A stretch of DNA of 64,000 bases from the NCBI GenBank assembly GCA_947500005.1, contig CANMQJ010000002.1:1-64000 (forward strand), given 5' to 3'. The position numbers and the translations under genes were made by a program. A model generated the notes under the pieces. That model was not told the origin of the DNA, ran no database searches, and worked only from the letters and a program-made list of their open reading frames with translations. Each line of letters begins with the position of its first letter. Position 1 is the stretch's first letter. The DNA is from an uncultured Paracoccaceae bacterium. Its GTDB lineage: Bacteria; Pseudomonadota; Alphaproteobacteria; Rhodobacterales; Rhodobacteraceae. Shown here piece after piece: positions 17,715-26,347 of the stretch.

Positions 17715-18556
17715 ACTTGCACCTTCCGCACGTCACGGATGCTTGGCGTCGCATCGAGCAGCATCCTTGTGTAATCGTGTCGCGGCTCGGTGAAGATGCG
17801 GCGCATAGGTCCTTCTTCCACGATCCGGCCGTAGCGCATAACGTAGACCCAGTCGCAAAGCTCGGCGACAACGCCCAGGTCATGCGTGATGAACAGGATC
17901 GACGTGCCCTTGTCGTCGCGGATTTCCCGAAGCAGCCTGAGAACCTGTGCCTGCACTGTTACGTCGAGCGCAGTGGTTGGTTCGTCTGCGATGATGAGCT
18001 GCGGATTGAGCGCGAGCCCCATGGCGATCATCGCGCGCTGCTGCATCCCGCCGGAGAATTCATGCGGGAACTCCTGAACTCTCTGTTCTGGCTGGCGGAT
18101 ATGTACCGATTGCAGCAGTTTGCGCGCTGCCTCGCGCGCTGCAGCGACGGAAAGACCGCTGTGCAGTTCCAAGGGCTCGCCGACCTGGCGGCCGATGCGC
18201 AATGTCGGATTCAGCGATTGCATGGCGTCCTGGGGTATCAGAGCAATCCGGTCGCCGCGCAATTCGCGCATCTGCCGTTCGGTGCGGTCATGCAGCGACG
18301 TGCCGTCAAGGTACATCGTACCCTGGACGATGCGTGCGCGTTTCGGCAACAGCCGCATCGCCGAAAGAGAGGTGAGCGTCTTGCCGCTGCCGGATTCGCC
18401 TATAACGCCGACGATTTCGTTCGGCCAGATATCAAGCGATACCCGGTCCACGACCCGAAGGTCGTCGCCGCGCCGCCGCGAGAACTCGATCGACAGGTCC
18501 CGGATGCGAAGGGTCGGGGTGCCGCCTTTCACGGCATGGGCGCGCGGTTCGATCAT
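17711..18556 (-). CDS. Peptide-type ABC transporter ATP-binding protein (DppD/OppD-like)
   Basis: A 281-residue ABC ATPase with Walker A GESGSGKT, signature FSGGMQQRAMIAMGL, Walker B LIIADEPTTALD and the OppD-type C-terminal tail (EPRHDYTRMLLDATPS). It starts one base after the dppC-like stop and overlaps the DppF-like gene. It is the second ATPase of the importer. Confidence 0.95.
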   Translation of the reverse strand: MIEPRAHAVKGGTPTLRIRDLSIEFSRRRGDDLRVVDRVSLDIWPNEIVGVIGESGSGKTLTSLSAMRLLPKRARIVQGTMYLDGTSLHDRTERQMRELRGDRIALIPQDAMQSLNPTLRIGRQVGEPLELHSGLSVAAAREAARKLLQSVHIRQPEQRVQEFPHEFSGGMQQRAMIAMGLALNPQLIIADEPTTALDVTVQAQVLRLLREIRDDKGTSILFITHDLGVVAELCDWVYVMRYGRIVEEGPMRRIFTEPRHDYTRMLLDATPSIRDVRKVQV

Positions 18557-18557
18557 G

Positions 18558-19394
18558 TCATTCCTTCATGTGCGGGTCGAGCAGATCGCGTAGCCCGTCC
18601 CCGATCAGGTTGAAGCCGAGGACGCTGAGAAAGATCGCGGCACCCGGGACGATGCTAAGCCACGGCGCCTGCGCCATGAAACCCCTTCCGGTGTTGAGCA
18701 TGTTGCCCCAGGACGGCTCGGGCGGCTGCGCGCCGAGACCAAGGAAGGACAGCGCCGATTCGAGTAGGATCGCATAGGAAAAGGCGACGGCCGCCTCCAC
18801 CAGAAGCGGGGCCAGGATGTTCGGCAGGATTTCCCTGAACACGATGCGCCCATGCCCCATTCCTATGGCACGGGCGGATTCGACATATTGTTCGCGCAGC
18901 ACGACCACGGTCGCGGCCCGGGCCAGGCGCGAAAAGCCCGGGATGAAGACGATGCCGATGGCGATCATCGCGTTCAGGATCGAGGTTCCGAGGCTCGCCA
19001 TCAACACTACCGCCAGCAAGATCGCCGGAAAGGAGAACAGCAGTTCCATCAAGCGCATCAGGACAAGATCCACGATGCCGCCGAAATAGGCCGCGACGAC
19101 GCCGATCAGCGTACCGAAGACCAGCCCGACGCTGGCGGCAATGAACGCCACCTGCATCGAAATGCGGGCGGCATGGATGATGCGCGAAAGGATGTCGCGC
19201 CCCAGTTCGTCAGTGCCCAGCGGATGCGCCGCCGAGGGCGGTTGCAACATGGCGACGACATCGAGGTCGTAGGGCGAATAAGGTGCAATCCAGGGGGCGA
19301 AGATCGCACAGATCAGGATAATGCCGATGATCGTGCCGCCGGTCAGGACAAGTCGCCAGCGCCGCCAGTCGAAACCGTTCATGACCTGGATCAT
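18558..19394 (-). CDS. Peptide-type ABC transporter permease (DppC-like)
   Basis: A 278-residue inner-membrane permease with six hydrophobic segments, the periplasmic PLGTDELGRDILSRIIHAARISM segment typical of DppC (about 57-79) and the EAA loop REQYVESARAIGMG. It overlaps the dppB-like gene by 4 nt. Together they form the transmembrane channel of the importer. Confidence 0.95.
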   Translation of the reverse strand: MIQVMNGFDWRRWRLVLTGGTIIGIILICAIFAPWIAPYSPYDLDVVAMLQPPSAAHPLGTDELGRDILSRIIHAARISMQVAFIAASVGLVFGTLIGVVAAYFGGIVDLVLMRLMELLFSFPAILLAVVLMASLGTSILNAMIAIGIVFIPGFSRLARAATVVVLREQYVESARAIGMGHGRIVFREILPNILAPLLVEAAVAFSYAILLESALSFLGLGAQPPEPSWGNMLNTGRGFMAQAPWLSIVPGAAIFLSVLGFNLIGDGLRDLLDPHMKE

Positions 19395-20344
19395 GCGCGG
19401 CTCCCCTTGACGCGGCGCGGGTCAAGCAGGCCGACGGTCAGATCGACGATCAGGTTCACCACCAGGACGAACAGCGTGATGGTAAGCGCGGCCGCAAGCA
19501 ACACCGGATAGTCGCGGTTGATGATCCCGACCAGCACGAGCGAGCCCACCCCCGGCAGTCGAAAGATATCCTCGATAACCACGGCGGACCCGAACAAGAA
19601 GCCGAATTCGACGGCGGCGACATTTAGATAAGGGATCAGGCTGTTGCGGAAGGCGTGCCGGCGGATCACCACAGCTTCGGTCGCGCCCTTGGCGTGCGCC
19701 GTGCGTATGTATTCGCTGGAAAGGGTCTCGATCATCGAGGCGCGCATGATGCGGATCAGCAGTGCCGACGAAACGATTCCGAGCGACAGGGCGGGCATCA
19801 GGATCTGCTTGAGATTCTGCACGGGATCGACCGAGAACGGGGTGAACCCGCCCGATGGCAGCCATCGCAGGTTCAGGGAAAGAACCAGGATCAAAAGTGT
19901 CGCGAGCCAGAAATTGGGAACCGCCCCGAAAAGGGTGGCCGTGAACGTGGTCGCCTTGTCGGCACGGCGTCCATGGCGCGCCGCAGCGAGCATACCCAGC
20001 GGGATCGCCACCAGATTCGCGATTACGAAGGCGAAACTGGCCAGTTGCAGCGTCACCGGGACACGTCGCATCAGTTCAGGGCCGACAGGCACGGAGTTCT
20101 GGAAACTGACGCCGAAATCACCCTGCAGGGTCTTAAACAGCCACTGGCCATATTGAACCGCAAGCGGCCGGTCGAGGCCACGTTGCGCCTCGAAGCGGGC
20201 GATCGCCTGCGGTGTGGCTTCCATGCCCAGTGCGGACTTGGCCGCCGATCCTGGCAGGACATTGATCGTCAGGAAAAGGACGACCGATGCCGCGAACAAG
20301 GTCAACAGGAACGCCCCAAGGCGGGTAGTAATCAGTCTGACCAT
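19391..20344 (-). CDS. Peptide-type ABC transporter permease (DppB-like)
   Basis: A 317-residue permease with the DppB N-terminal helix, SVVLFLTINVLPGSAAKSAL and the long periplasmic loop ending in GDFGVSFQNSVPV, and an EAA loop near SSEYIRTAHAKGATE. It is intact, unlike the homologous remnant at 10590-10859. It follows its binding protein gene after a 75-nt gap that contains a hairpin. Confidence 0.95.
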   Translation of the reverse strand: MVRLITTRLGAFLLTLFAASVVLFLTINVLPGSAAKSALGMEATPQAIARFEAQRGLDRPLAVQYGQWLFKTLQGDFGVSFQNSVPVGPELMRRVPVTLQLASFAFVIANLVAIPLGMLAAARHGRRADKATTFTATLFGAVPNFWLATLLILVLSLNLRWLPSGGFTPFSVDPVQNLKQILMPALSLGIVSSALLIRIMRASMIETLSSEYIRTAHAKGATEAVVIRRHAFRNSLIPYLNVAAVEFGFLFGSAVVIEDIFRLPGVGSLVLVGIINRDYPVLLAAALTITLFVLVVNLIVDLTVGLLDPRRVKGSRA

Positions 20345-20376
20345 GGTGATTCAGCCTGTTCGCATCGGTCCATCGA

Positions 20377-20402
20377 CGCGCCGGAGGCAGGACCCCGGCG
20401 CG
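20377..20402 (-). promoter_or_regulatory. Intercistronic hairpin after the Dpp binding protein gene
   Basis: An 8-bp perfect GC stem (20377-20384 with 20395-20402, loop of 10 nt) lies 17 nt beyond the stop of the binding protein gene and before dppB. There is no T-run, so partial attenuation or 3'-end protection of the binding protein mRNA is more likely than full termination. Confidence 0.5.
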
Positions 20403-20419
20403 ACTTCATTGAGCACCGT

Positions 20420-22012
20420 TTACGGTTCCAGCCAGGCATCCTTGAGCGTCTTGAGAAAACCGCTGCGCATCGGTTTGTAGTTCCGCAGCTTGTCGGTATG
20501 GGCGATCAACAGCCACGCGTTGACCAGCGGGACGATCGGCATCTGTTCAAGCGACATCTCCTGCTGCTTGAGGTAGTCCGCCTTGCGGGTCTCGCGATCC
20601 GTGCCGCTCTTGGCTTTTGTCAATATCGCGTCCATTTCGGCGTCGCCGCTTTTCTGGACGTTAAGCGCAGTACCGCTGTGGTAATTGTTGTAGACGAAAT
20701 CGTCTGGATCGGCGAGCGGACTGACCCAGTACATCGCGGTCATGTCGAACTCGCTGGGAGCCCAAACCTCATCCCAATAGCGCGGGATTTCCATCGTGTC
20801 GATCGAGGCGCGAATACCGACCGCGGCAAGATTGGCTTGGATGATCGGCGCCATCGAGACCATCGCCGGAAAGGACGATGCCATCGTCAGGGACGTCTCG
20901 AACCCGTCGGGATAACCGGCTTCGGCGAGCAGGGCCTTGGCCTTTTCCACGTCACCGCGCGGGCTGAAATGATCGAGGCCCGCATAGGCCCAGTTCCACT
21001 CGGGAATGACCCCACCCAGGATCGGCGTCGCTTGGCCGAAGAACGTGCCCGCGACGATAGCCGAACGGTCAATGGCATGGGCGATAGCCTGTCGGACCTT
21101 CTGGTTGTCGAGCGGTGCGCGGTCGTGATTGGGCAGCAGCCAGTAGAAGCGTGACCCCTCGAGCGTCTGCCCTGCCAGACCGGGTGTCGAGATCACGGTC
21201 TGCCAGTCCTTCGGCGGGATCTCGTTCGAGAAGTTGACCGTGCCCGACAGCACGGCGTTGGTCAGCGCGGTCACGTCCGGAATGAGGTGCATCTCCAGCC
21301 CGTCGAAATGCGGCTTTCCTTCCTCGTAGAAGTTTTCGTTCTTCTCGAAGACGATCATGGACCGCGGCTGGTAGGACACGAACTTGAACGGTCCGCTGCC
21401 GACCGGCTGGGCATTCAGGTCGTGTCCGGATTCCAGCAGCTTGCTGGGAACGATGGATGAGCCGGGAAACGCCATGTAAGTCAGGAACGGCCCGGTCGGC
21501 GCATTCAGGTCGAAGCGCACGGTATGGCTGTCGACGACGGTCACGTCTTCGATCGTCGCAACCTGTGAATCGTAGGCATAGCCCGAGTCCGGCGCGCGCA
21601 ACCGGTCGAAGGTGTACTTCACGTCCTCGGCGGTCAGTTCGTCTCCGTTGTGAAAGGTCACGCCCTCGCGCAGCTTGAAGGTATACTGCATCCCATCGTC
21701 GCTGATCTCGTAGCTTTCTGCCAGATCAGGATACGGTTGCGCGTCGGGATCCAGCGACATCAGCGTAGAGTAGATCTGTTCGATCACCACATGAGACATA
21801 CCGGAGGGGCCGAGGGCCGGGTCCATGCCGGCCGGGTCCGCGGAAAAGGCAAGCCGAAGGATACCGCCGTCGACAGGTGTGGCGTCCTGCGCATGGACGC
21901 GAAAGCCGGTGGCTGGAAGCAAGGCGATGGCCGTTCCCGCGGAAAGGAATGCGCGCCGACTCATCCTGCCGAAGATTGTGGTATGATTTCTCGAAGTTGT
22001 CATTTTTACCAT
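20420..22012 (-). CDS. Peptide-type ABC transporter substrate-binding protein (SBP_bac_5)
   Basis: A 530-residue periplasmic receptor with a twin-arginine-like signal (GRMSRRAFLSAGTAIALLP, about 15-33) cleaved after VHA near residue 41, and the family 5 fold (QYTFKLREGVTFHNGDELT). Two ATGs compete: 22012, very close to AAGAGGG, and 22003, nine bases further with better spacing. It is the first gene of the complete importer operon and faces the XRE-cupin regulator across about 130 bp. The ligand is unknown; the family covers peptides, nickel, opines and glycosides. Confidence 0.92.
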   Translation of the reverse strand: MVKMTTSRNHTTIFGRMSRRAFLSAGTAIALLPATGFRVHAQDATPVDGGILRLAFSADPAGMDPALGPSGMSHVVIEQIYSTLMSLDPDAQPYPDLAESYEISDDGMQYTFKLREGVTFHNGDELTAEDVKYTFDRLRAPDSGYAYDSQVATIEDVTVVDSHTVRFDLNAPTGPFLTYMAFPGSSIVPSKLLESGHDLNAQPVGSGPFKFVSYQPRSMIVFEKNENFYEEGKPHFDGLEMHLIPDVTALTNAVLSGTVNFSNEIPPKDWQTVISTPGLAGQTLEGSRFYWLLPNHDRAPLDNQKVRQAIAHAIDRSAIVAGTFFGQATPILGGVIPEWNWAYAGLDHFSPRGDVEKAKALLAEAGYPDGFETSLTMASSFPAMVSMAPIIQANLAAVGIRASIDTMEIPRYWDEVWAPSEFDMTAMYWVSPLADPDDFVYNNYHSGTALNVQKSGDAEMDAILTKAKSGTDRETRKADYLKQQEMSLEQMPIVPLVNAWLLIAHTDKLRNYKPMRSGFLKTLKDAWLEP

Positions 22013-22143
22013 CCCTCTTTTCCCAGCTGCCGCGTGAGGATACGTTAACTTGAATTGACTTTCAGCATATGACAGTTCCGTGTCCAGTCAATCACGGATG
22101 TGACGAAAGGCTTGAAGCGGCATGATCTGGAAACGAATGACCA

Positions 22144-22749
22144 ATGGATAGGCAGTCCGAGGGTACACCGAACGGAACCGACGCTTCGGCGCGTGCCGTT
22201 ATGGGCGAAAAGCTGCGCCACGCGCGCCGTATTCACAAGATGACGCTCAAGACGGTGGCGGAACGGGTCGGGTGCTCGGAAAGCTTGCTGTCCAAGATCG
22301 AGCGTGGCCACGTGGCCCCCGGCCTGGATCTGCTCGCCCGGCTGGCGGAAACTCTTAATACCTCCGTCGCCGCGCTGTTCAGCGAAACAAGCACTGCGGG
22401 TTTGGTGGTCTATCAAGAGGGCGAGCGGCCGACCATCGAGGTCGGCACGCAAAACGCCGGAACGCGGCAGACGGTATTGCAGCGGCTGGTGCCCCTTGCC
22501 GACGGGCGGCTGCTGAACGGCAATGTCCATGTCGTGCCGCCCGGCGGCGGGTCGAGCGGTACGCTGTCGCATCGCGGTGAAGAAGTCGGCTATGTTGTCG
22601 ATGGGTACATCGAACTCACCGTTGACGGAAAGGTTTCTTTGCTTGGAGCGGGGTCTTCCTTCTATTTCTCGTCCAGGCTGCCACACAGCTATCGGAACAT
22701 CGGCACCGAGACGGCGCGTATCGTCTGGATCAATTCGCCTCCCTACTGA
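22144..22749 (+). CDS. XRE-cupin transcriptional regulator
   Basis: A 201-residue regulator with an N-terminal Cro/C1-type helix-turn-helix (about 20-75: MTLKTVAERVGCSESLLSKIERG) and a C-terminal cupin domain (about 125-195: VVPPGGGSSGTLSHRGEEVGYVVDG). This architecture binds small metabolites through the cupin barrel. It is divergent from the Dpp operon and is the obvious candidate for its repressor. The ATG at 22144 has a weak ribosome site; an internal ATG at 22201 is possible. Confidence 0.87.
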   Translation: MDRQSEGTPNGTDASARAVMGEKLRHARRIHKMTLKTVAERVGCSESLLSKIERGHVAPGLDLLARLAETLNTSVAALFSETSTAGLVVYQEGERPTIEVGTQNAGTRQTVLQRLVPLADGRLLNGNVHVVPPGGGSSGTLSHRGEEVGYVVDGYIELTVDGKVSLLGAGSSFYFSSRLPHSYRNIGTETARIVWINSPPY

Positions 22750-22769
22750 TACCGGATCTCGGCTGCGGC

Positions 22770-23140
22770 TTGCGCCGCTTTTGCATGCTGATGACGGTAC
22801 GCCCGAAATACACCTGCCGCAGCTGCGCCGGCGCGTCCCACCGAGGGGCTGGCGCATTCCATGGTCGCCAAGTTCGGAGATTACCTGCCGTTCCGCCGTC
22901 AGGTGGACATCTACCGCCGAACAGGGGGGGTGATCTCGACCGTACCGAGCTGGCGAACTGGTCCGGGCGCTTAACGCTGGTGCTGCAGCCGGTCACTGAC
23001 GAGATGACCGACCGGCTCCGGTGCTCCGACCATTTGCAGATGGATGAGACGACCGCGACGGTGCTGGCGCCCGGTACGCGGAAGTTTCACAAGGATTACC
23101 TTTGGGCAATGCTGCGCCCTGAAAAGCCCCGAACCAGAAA
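22770..23140 (+). pseudogene. IS66 family transposase remnant, frameshifted
   Basis: Pieces of an IS66 TnpC-type transposase can be read in two frames. Zinc-finger-like RPKYTCRSC comes first (about 22800), then in the next frame EGLAHSMVAKFGDYLPFRRQ (about 22840-22900), then after a run of G residues (about 22923-22930) the frame returns to LDRTELANWSGRLTLVLQP and DETTATVLAPG (22937-23085). The N-terminus, the remaining catalytic region and the terminal repeats are gone. It marks old insertion activity between the Dpp regulator and the integrase gene. Confidence 0.78.
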
Positions 23141-23196
23141 CGGGCGGGGTCCGGCGATGCGCTCCGCAAACGCTCTTCTTCACGAACAGAGAACGT

Positions 23197-24810
23197 CTAC
23201 AAGATCCTTGGGATCTTCTCCATTTCGGCAGCGAGCGCTGGCAGCATGATATTCGATTTTCCATACGTTTCTGCAGATCCTTTGTTGGCACGCCCAGTGA
23301 TGTAATTCGCGGCTTCAGTGTCCAAACGCGCTCGACGAAGGTCTTCGAACAGATGACGGAACCCGTGGTTCGGAGCGGGCTTTGGTTCCGGGTGGTCCTT
23401 TAGAACCTCCTCGCGGATCCAATCGCGCAGATTCTGTGACGCCCGAGAACCTGTGAACAACTTTCCGTCCGGCAGAGATGCAACGAAATCGAGAAGACCT
23501 TCCTGCACCAACGCCGAGTGAACCGGAACCTTCCGACCTATTCCTGTCTTCGTGGTCCGTCCTTCGCCAGCGCGTATGTGAAAGAACCAGTGATCGTCAT
23601 ACTTGAAGAAATCAGCCTTTTCTAACTGCATGACCTCCTCGACGCGTGCGCCCGAGTAAGCCAGGATCCAAGGAACCCATCTCTTGTAGGCAGCGGATTG
23701 CCCTCTTGCCTCACTCAGTATCTTGCGAGTTGCATGCATTGTGTACGTTCTGGCAGAACTGTCCCCATGCTCGACCATGGGGAGTTCGATTGTGTCCAGC
23801 GGGAAACGCTTGAGAAACAGCTTTCCGTCTGACTGCTTCTGTCCCCATTCGAGTACAGTTCGAATGGTGCTGATCTTATCTCGAACCGTCTTGCGGGCGT
23901 TGGTTTCAAGAAGCTCATCCCGCCAGCGCTCAACTTCTGCCTTAGTTACTGTCGCCACCCGGTCGCTGCTTCGCCACTCGGCAAACTGCCTCACACAGTT
24001 GCGGTACTTGCGAATTGTCGAGGCCGCTGCCCTCCGGCCTATACCCTTCGAAGACAACCTTTGCTGTTCGTCAATGATTTCGTTGAAGCAGACAGTGGAG
24101 AAGCGCTTCGGTCCTTCACCTCTGAACAGCTCATCTGTCGGTCGGCCGGAATAATCGCCACTATTTCGTTCTCGGACGCGCTCAAGATGCTGAATTTCTG
24201 CTCGAAGCAGATTTCGACAGAGCTGTCGATACATGGACGAAGTCTTATCAAGACTTAGACCATGACGATCCAGAAATTCCTCCGCGATGTGGTCCACCAG
24301 AACAGTTTCACCAATACCAAGGTGGCCTCGAAGTTCATCGAGTCGGATTTCCAATGTTTCCCGGTCCCAGTCGTCGCAATCCAGTAAGGCCGGGTAGTCC
24401 ATGGCGTGTGTGAGAAACGCAAGATCGTCCTCCGGGTCGAATTGCCCTTTCCTCGCCGCGTCACGCAGTTGCCTTATTGCCTCTGCTTTCTGCTGCTCGA
24501 CCTGGGACGGCGAGGGTAGTCCGACCCGTCGCTCTTCGTCATCGTACAGCGCTCGCTCATAGTGCTCCCGCGCTGCTGCGTTCAAGTCACTCAGGTTCAG
24601 ATCGGGTTTCCGCCTCGCGCGCTCGAAAGCGCCCTCCCACTGCTCAAGAATTGGCCGCGCAAGCTTGGCTGCGAGCCTAAGGTCAGACGTCCCTAAAGAC
24701 TTGTTGAACTCGGCTCTTCGAAATACGCCGATCAAGTCTTTTGGAACGCGTAACCTAACATGGTAGATACCATTCTTGCCACGGCGATTGAGGTAGCTCG
24801 GCACTTTCAC
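23197..24810 (-). CDS. Tyrosine recombinase (phage/island integrase)
   Basis: A site-specific recombinase of about 537 residues. It has an N-terminal arm-type segment (PSYLNRRGKNGIYHVRLRVPK), a core-binding SAM-like domain (about 250-340) and a C-terminal catalytic domain with Arg in GARVEEVMQL (about 389), Lys in TTKTGIGRK (about 421), HGFR (His 482, Arg 485) and the nucleophile Tyr in AETYGK (about 516). I place the start at GTG 24810, with GGTGAG just upstream. The open frame continues to 24951, but its first residues are the reverse reading of the tRNA fragment and cannot be ancestral. Base composition is more AT-rich than the genes to its right. Confidence 0.9.
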   Translation of the reverse strand: MKVPSYLNRRGKNGIYHVRLRVPKDLIGVFRRAEFNKSLGTSDLRLAAKLARPILEQWEGAFERARRKPDLNLSDLNAAAREHYERALYDDEERRVGLPSPSQVEQQKAEAIRQLRDAARKGQFDPEDDLAFLTHAMDYPALLDCDDWDRETLEIRLDELRGHLGIGETVLVDHIAEEFLDRHGLSLDKTSSMYRQLCRNLLRAEIQHLERVRERNSGDYSGRPTDELFRGEGPKRFSTVCFNEIIDEQQRLSSKGIGRRAAASTIRKYRNCVRQFAEWRSSDRVATVTKAEVERWRDELLETNARKTVRDKISTIRTVLEWGQKQSDGKLFLKRFPLDTIELPMVEHGDSSARTYTMHATRKILSEARGQSAAYKRWVPWILAYSGARVEEVMQLEKADFFKYDDHWFFHIRAGEGRTTKTGIGRKVPVHSALVQEGLLDFVASLPDGKLFTGSRASQNLRDWIREEVLKDHPEPKPAPNHGFRHLFEDLRRARLDTEAANYITGRANKGSAETYGKSNIMLPALAAEMEKIPRIL

Positions 24811-24924
24811 ATGCTCACCCTGAGTAACAGTCTGTGTAGCAAATTGTGTAACAACTTTGGATACGATTCCAAGTGCGAGACAGTAAGTTACTGGAATATA
24901 TTCCAAAGCTGGTGGCTCGGGCAT

Positions 24925-24950
24925 GAGTTCGAGTCTCTCATCACCCACCA
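24925..24950 (+). other. tRNA 3'-end fragment, likely attachment site of the island (tRNA-Val)
   Basis: These 26 nt have the form of a tRNA 3' end: half of a T-arm with TTCGAGT loop, a seven-base acceptor strand ATCACCC, discriminator A and CCA. No anticodon or D-arm precedes it, so it is not a functional gene. The acceptor strand fits the alphaproteobacterial tRNA-Val type (5' GGGTGAT); that identity is from memory. The position, 140 bp from the integrase start, marks it as the att core at the right edge of the island. Confidence 0.75.
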
Positions 24951-25222
24951 TTCAAGCTGAAAAAAGCCAACCCCTTATTCGTCATCTGCGGACGCAGTGC
25001 GTAGCAGGCTGCGGAGTCCCCTTGTATGGCAGGACGAAAGCCCTTGGTCGGCGCGCGTCCGGCACAGGGAGCTTCGGCCGACGAAATGGCGCAGGCCGCA
25101 TCCAATTTCTGCAGCGGGGCGGCAATGGGCCTTGCCATTGCGGGCCGGCTGGTATCCTCTGCCGCCCTCACCCAAAATGGCCGCATGGCGCAAGGTCGCG
25201 GTCCCGGAAGAAAGACGAGACC

Positions 25223-26245
25223 ATGCTGGATTTCCCCTTCGACACCGCCCCCGCCCCCGGAGAGATCGTTACCGTGCGCCCGGGCATCCTGTGGGCGCGG
25301 CTGTCGCTGCCGTTCCGGCTGGATCACGTCAACATCTTCTTCATCGAGGATGACGAGGGCTGGCTGATCGTGGATGCCGGGATCGACAACCGCGTCTGCC
25401 GCGGGCAATGGCGGGCATTGTTCGAGGGGCCGCTGAAAGGGTTCCGCTTCACCGGCCTGCTCGTCACGCATCATCATCCCGACCATATCGGCCTGGCGGG
25501 CTGGCTGTGCGACACGCTGGACATCCCGCTGATGACCAGCCGGACCTCGTTTCTCTCGGCGATGAACTTCTACAACTCGCCCGAGATCTTTGCCGCCACG
25601 GAATACAGCCGGTTCTATGCCAGCCACGGCATGCCCCCCGAGATCGCCGCGCTTGTCAGCACCCAGGGCCAAGAATACATGCGGATGCTGTCCAAGCCGC
25701 CCTTCACCTATCGCCGCGTCGAGGAGGGCGAGGTGCTGCGGCTTGGCGGGCGCGACTTTCACGTGCTGGCCGGGGACGGTCATTGCCCCGAGCAGTTGAT
25801 GCTGCACCTGCCCGAGGAGAACCTGTTCCTTGCCGCCGACCAGGTGATCGAGAAGATCAGCCCCAACGTCTCGGTCATGGCCTTCGAACCGGCGGGCGAC
25901 CCTTTGGGCGCGTTCCTGCACTCGCTGGAGCGGATCCGCCGCGACGTGCCCGAGAACGTGCTGGTCCTGGCCGGGCATCGCCTGCCCTTTCACGGGCTGC
26001 ATGCGCGGTGCAGGGACCTTGCCGCGCATCACGAGGATCGCTGCCGGATCATCCGCGAGGCGTTGCGGAACGGGCCGGTATCGGCGGCCGAGTTGGTGCC
26101 GCTGCTGTTCCCGCGCGAGCTGACCCCGCACGAGATGAGCTTTGCCTTTTCCGAAACGCTGGCGCACACGAATTTCCTTGTCGCACGCGGCGAATGCGCC
26201 TGGCAGGATCGGTCCGATGGCGCGCGCGTCATCCGGGCGGCCTGA
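25223..26245 (+). CDS. MBL-fold metallo-hydrolase
   Basis: A 340-residue metallo-beta-lactamase-fold hydrolase with the zinc motif THHHPDH (about 79-85), a DAG loop (VDAGIDN), a downstream metal His in GDGHCPEQ and an Asp in LAADQV. A winged-helix-like C-terminal tail follows (about 270-330). The ATG at 25223 is chosen because homology starts there; the frame stays open for 100 codons upstream across noncoding sequence. The family hydrolyses thioesters, lactones and similar esters. It is the first gene right of the island, about 100 bp before the acyl-CoA dehydrogenase gene, which may share its transcript. Confidence 0.85.
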   Translation: MLDFPFDTAPAPGEIVTVRPGILWARLSLPFRLDHVNIFFIEDDEGWLIVDAGIDNRVCRGQWRALFEGPLKGFRFTGLLVTHHHPDHIGLAGWLCDTLDIPLMTSRTSFLSAMNFYNSPEIFAATEYSRFYASHGMPPEIAALVSTQGQEYMRMLSKPPFTYRRVEEGEVLRLGGRDFHVLAGDGHCPEQLMLHLPEENLFLAADQVIEKISPNVSVMAFEPAGDPLGAFLHSLERIRRDVPENVLVLAGHRLPFHGLHARCRDLAAHHEDRCRIIREALRNGPVSAAELVPLLFPRELTPHEMSFAFSETLAHTNFLVARGECAWQDRSDGARVIRAA

Positions 26246-26347
26246 GCCGGGACACGCGGCACAGCTTCTCGACACAAGACCACGGCGCAAGCGGGCCCGT
26301 AGGCTGTCGGGGAGGCCCGATCCGGCCGCGCGACAGGAAGGCGCTTG

